Below are positions 61,115-64,000 of a stretch of 64,000 nt of DNA, piece by piece (position 1 is the first letter of the stretch; the number at the start of each line of letters is the position of its first letter). The DNA comes from Flavobacterium sp. SUN052 (GTDB taxonomy: Bacteria; Bacteroidota; Bacteroidia; Flavobacteriales; Flavobacteriaceae): positions 62,001-126,000 of the forward strand of contig NZ_JAPQNS010000011.1 of assembly GCF_028867935.1 (NCBI RefSeq), read 5' to 3'. A model generated the notes under the pieces. The model searched no databases. It was not told where the DNA came from and saw only the letters and a list, made by a program, of their open reading frames with translations. The position numbers and the translations under genes are program-made.

Positions 61115-63364
61115 TTATTTTACCTGAGTAGCTGGTTGCCCTACGTAGCGTTCAAAGAATTCGTAAATCCGCAAAATCCGGTCGATACGCTGGCGAACGT
61201 TGCCTGTTCGGCTGAGTTCGTGGGTGGCACCGGGCATCCTGACGTATTCTACGGGTCGGCCCAATATCTTCAGGCTTTTCATCATCATTTCGCTTTGGGC
61301 GGTTCCCGTGCGCAGATCGTTCTCCCCGTGTTTAATGAGCAAAGGCGTCCGAATGTTTTCAACAAACGAATACGGCGAATTGGCATCCAGCACTTTCTGA
61401 GCTTCCGGCTGCCACGGATAACCGCCAAAATAGTTGGGAACCAGACGCCAGGCGTTGGCTTCGCCCATAAATGTGGTCAGATCGTAGACACCCCGCTGTG
61501 CAAAAGCCGCTTTAAATCGATTGTCGTGGCCCACAATCCAGGCCGTGAGGTAACCCGCATACGAACCACCCGTAATCACCTGCCGACTCGTATCGACCCA
61601 AGCTTCTTTGGCGGCATCGGTGGCCGCTGCCAGCACGTCCTCAGCAGGGCCAGTGCCCCAGTCTTTCACGTTGGCTTGCTGAAAAGCCAGCCCGTACCCT
61701 CCTGACCCGCGCGGGTTGGCATACACAACGCCGTAGCCCTGTGAGCACATAAATTGAAATTCGTGCCACATAGAGGCTTCACCCGGTCCCCACATGGCGG
61801 TTGGGCCACCGTGCATATTGAGCAACAAAGGGTATTTGCGGCCCGACGCCTGACGACTTGCATCCGTAGAAACAGCTTGTGCCAGCACCGTTGGCTTCAT
61901 AATCCAATAGTCTACGGCCTGTCCTTTCGAGTTAGTGTAAACGCGCTTTTCGGGATAGCTGAGCGCTTTTTGCTTCACCCAATCATTGTGGGTGGTTAAC
62001 ACAAGTGGGTTTTTAGCGTCTGCATCGGCCACTAGTAATTCCGAAGGATTAGCGACCTCTGTCTGGGCAAACACAACCTGTTTACCACTTACATCGAAGC
62101 TGGTGACTCCTTTTTCGAAGCCCGTGAGCTGAGTAATCTCTTTTGTGATGGCATTAAGTCGATACAAGGGAGAGCCTCCATTGGCAGGAGCGATAAAATA
62201 CAGAACAGGGGTACTGGTAGGCGTGCCTGTTTTCACTGACCGGCCCGCTTTACCAGCCGAGTTTGTTGACCATTTAAAACTGCCCGCAGCCCGATCGAAA
62301 GGTAGTATCTCAGGAGTCGAAACACTGGTTCCACTAAGCGTAGCAATGCCCACCTGCCCGAAGTTAACCCCCTCTGTTGAACTGCTCAAAAACGCCAGCC
62401 GACTACCATCGGCCGCTAGTTCGGGAGAGAAATAGCTCCGTCCTTCGGCGCCCAGTAGCACCGTCCGGCGACCGATGCCATTAAGCGGCAAGGCGACAAT
62501 CGCACTGGTCTGCTCACGGTCGGGATGTTTGAGCGTATCGCGTTTGGTTACAGCTAACACCTGCTGCCCCCCAGGCAACCAACTAGCCGCACTGAATGAA
62601 TAAAATCCCCGGGTGATGGGCCGGGCGGTGGCACCTTCGCGCACGTCGGTCACAAACAGGTGGGTAAAGCCCATGTCGGATTCGGTAGTGGCCTCTCCCT
62701 GAAAATTGAGCCGGGTAATGACTTTCGCCTTTTTGTCATCCACATCTTTCTGCAAATACGCCCGAATTTCGGCCAGCGATCCATCGGGGTTTGCTTTTAC
62801 CGACTTGTCGGGCCGCACAAAATCGTTATTAGCAAATCCCGGTTTTTCGAGCGACCAGACCGGTCCCCGGCGAGAAGGATTTAGCACACTATCGCTCAAT
62901 ATTTCGGCAAACGAAACGCTGCTTTCAAATAGAATCTGCTTGCCATCGGGCGACCAAACAGGACTACTGGCACTGTATTTACCCGAAGTGAGCTGGTAAG
63001 CCTCTCCCCCATCCATCGGCATCACAAACACTTGTCCCTTGCCCTTCACGGTCCGCACAAACGCAAGCCGTGTTCCGTCGGGCGACCAAGCTGGTTGGCG
63101 GGCGCTTTCGGGGCCGCGCGTCAGTGCTTTGGAGTCGCCTGCCTTGAGGCTGCTTAGATAAATATGCGTCCGGTAGTCATACTCTCCGGCCTGATCGGGA
63201 TTCGCTTCGATGGTTGTTAGGGTGTATGCTGCGCGCTGGCCGTCGGGCGATAAGGCTACACCTCCCACCTGTTTGATACGGGTCAGGTCGGAAGCAACGA
63301 TTTTTTGTTGCTGCTGGGCTATAGCAGCTGCTGGCAGAAGGAGAAGGAGAAGTATGAAGCGCAT
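61115..63364 (-). CDS. S9-family prolyl oligopeptidase, exported
   Basis: 749 aa. Signal peptide MRFILLLLLLPAAAIAQ. An N-terminal beta-propeller (~25-470) has WD40-like PDGxxxAY/SPDGKQ blades (LSPDGQRAAYTL, WSPDGTRLAFVR, WSPDGKQILFE). The alpha/beta-hydrolase domain shows the nucleophile GGSYAGYL near residue 600, Asp in HGENDLRTG near 682 and His in GATHELS near 714. It cleaves short peptides, usually after proline or acyl-peptides. Followed by the Nudix gene 2 bp away. Confidence 0.93.
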   Translation of the reverse strand: MRFILLLLLLPAAAIAQQQQKIVASDLTRIKQVGGVALSPDGQRAAYTLTTIEANPDQAGEYDYRTHIYLSSLKAGDSKALTRGPESARQPAWSPDGTRLAFVRTVKGKGQVFVMPMDGGEAYQLTSGKYSASSPVWSPDGKQILFESSVSFAEILSDSVLNPSRRGPVWSLEKPGFANNDFVRPDKSVKANPDGSLAEIRAYLQKDVDDKKAKVITRLNFQGEATTESDMGFTHLFVTDVREGATARPITRGFYSFSAASWLPGGQQVLAVTKRDTLKHPDREQTSAIVALPLNGIGRRTVLLGAEGRSYFSPELAADGSRLAFLSSSTEGVNFGQVGIATLSGTSVSTPEILPFDRAAGSFKWSTNSAGKAGRSVKTGTPTSTPVLYFIAPANGGSPLYRLNAITKEITQLTGFEKGVTSFDVSGKQVVFAQTEVANPSELLVADADAKNPLVLTTHNDWVKQKALSYPEKRVYTNSKGQAVDYWIMKPTVLAQAVSTDASRQASGRKYPLLLNMHGGPTAMWGPGEASMWHEFQFMCSQGYGVVYANPRGSGGYGLAFQQANVKDWGTGPAEDVLAAATDAAKEAWVDTSRQVITGGSYAGYLTAWIVGHDNRFKAAFAQRGVYDLTTFMGEANAWRLVPNYFGGYPWQPEAQKVLDANSPYSFVENIRTPLLIKHGENDLRTGTAQSEMMMKSLKILGRPVEYVRMPGATHELSRTGNVRQRIDRILRIYEFFERYVGQPATQVK

Positions 63365-63380
63365 AAAGTGAGGGAAACCG

Positions 63381-63463
63381 AGATGTCATCTTGTTTGGAA
63401 AGATGACATCTCTAGTGGGTTGGCTGTAATAAGAGATAACATCTTCCAAACAAGATGTCATCT
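63381..63463. repeat. Pair of inverted hairpin repeats between dacB and S9 genes
   Basis: AGATGTCATCT (63381-63391) pairs with AGATGACATCT (63401-63411) around TGTTTGGAA. A second, inverted copy of the whole unit (63434-63463) contains TTCCAAACA. The two units are near-perfect inverse copies (one substitution, one indel), giving a 2-level dyad. Resembles a small palindromic dispersed element. Confidence 0.75.
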
Positions 63464-63466
63464 CAA

Positions 63467-64000
63467 TTAAAACTGATTATGAACCTGTTGCAGAAATTTG
63501 GCTGTGCGTTGCCGCATTTCCGAAATGGGCTGTACAAAGTTATTATGCATCATGCTGAATAACAGCACTTGCCCTTTACGAGTGACTATGTAGCCACTGA
63601 GATTATAAACCCCGGTCATAGAGCCGGATTTAGCAAACACAAAGGGCTTACCCGACTGGTACATTCCGCGAAGCGTACCGGACTGACCAGCTGCCGGAAG
63701 CAAAGCAAAAAGACGGTCCTGGGGCACTTTAGCCTGAATCAGTTGGAGCAGAGAAATCAGACTATTGGGTGTAAACAGGTTATACCGGGACATGCCCGAA
63801 CCGTCGACCCAGCGGGTTTTTGCGTTTCGTAGTACCGTTGAGTCGATCTGGGCGCGAATAGCCTGGGGATTCAAAACCGGGTCGCCCTTTTGGGCCGATG
63901 CCAGCAGCAAGGTATGCTCAGCCAGCGTGTTATCGCTGACATGCAGGGTACGTTTGTACAGCGAATCGGTCGAGATGCCTTTTACTAGTTGACTGGTGGC
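63467..64000 (-). CDS. dacB: PBP4-type D-alanyl-D-alanine carboxypeptidase (5' part outside window)
   Basis: The minus-strand frame is open from the window edge to the stop at 63467, giving the C-terminal ~177 aa. Penicillin-binding motifs seen: SxN as HVSDNTLAEH near the edge, DGSGMSRYNLFTP, and the KTG-type KSGSMTGVYNLSG. The active-site SxxK is outside. The family trims peptidoglycan cross-links in the periplasm. Separated from the S9 gene by the hairpin repeat pair. Confidence 0.9.
   Translation of the reverse strand, partial: ATSQLVKGISTDSLYKRTLHVSDNTLAEHTLLLASAQKGDPVLNPQAIRAQIDSTVLRNAKTRWVDGSGMSRYNLFTPNSLISLLQLIQAKVPQDRLFALLPAAGQSGTLRGMYQSGKPFVFAKSGSMTGVYNLSGYIVTRKGQVLLFSMMHNNFVQPISEMRQRTAKFLQQVHNQF

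Overview
The window looks like chromosomal DNA of a Bacteroidota bacterium of the order Cytophagales, probably Spirosoma-like. The genus is inferred, not proven. Supporting signs are a TonB-dependent receptor, a type IX secretion (T9SS) type A C-terminus, SprB-like and cadherin-like adhesin repeats, bacillithiol synthesis (bshC), the Bacteroidota gene order rpmG / DUF4295 / ftsY / rimO, the near absence of Shine-Dalgarno sequences, and -7 elements of the form TAnnTTTG close to start codons.

Layout. 1-6.2 kb: 3' part of bshC, a lipoprotein gene followed by a secreted TPR plus Ppx/GppA-like (ASKHA-fold) protein, then an mntA-hepT toxin-antitoxin pair lying 9 bp behind rimO. 6.2-10.8 kb: a small secreted protein, ftsY, a DUF4295 ribosome-associated protein, rpmG and an outer-membrane receptor. 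10.9-19.3 kb: nuoD overlapping a HupE/UreJ-like membrane protein, a periplasmic rhodanese, a DUF2490 barrel, a GH3 to beta-lactamase fusion, a cyanophycinase-like peptidase and cysM. 19.5-31.1 kb: a LytTR-only regulator, a fadD-type acyl-CoA ligase, an M14 carboxypeptidase, a DoxX-like protein, a MacB/FtsX permease, an AraC-SDR pair and an M3 peptidase (dcp). A decayed copy of the dcp 3' end lies 2.2 kb away, on the other side of the AraC-SDR pair.

31.3-48.0 kb is the most striking part: four co-oriented genes with gaps of 9-74 bp (418-aa start used for the third) encoding secreted modular proteins of 3602, 1196, 418 and 306 aa. Three share a ~190-aa N-terminal module. The two largest share a ~275-aa C-terminal module with a Ca-loop-like motif. 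The 3602-aa protein carries fifteen ~100-aa repeats, SprB-like repeats and thrombospondin-type-3 calcium repeats. Only the 306-aa protein has a recognisable T9SS type A C-terminus. A perfect 20-bp palindrome sits just upstream of the first gene. I read this as a cell-surface adhesin or matrix locus.

48.7-57.7 kb: a LytTR response regulator, a methyltransferase, small secreted and hypothetical proteins, then an apparent myo-inositol catabolism cluster (GH43-like hydrolase, LacI regulator with a CG-centred operator, inositol oxygenase, sodium/solute symporter), followed by a stand-alone receiver protein. 57.9-60.0 kb holds unrecognised genes and a DUF4926 protein beside a tRNA-Arg(CCG). The window ends with a Nudix hydrolase, an S9 peptidase and the 3' part of a PBP4-type (dacB) gene.
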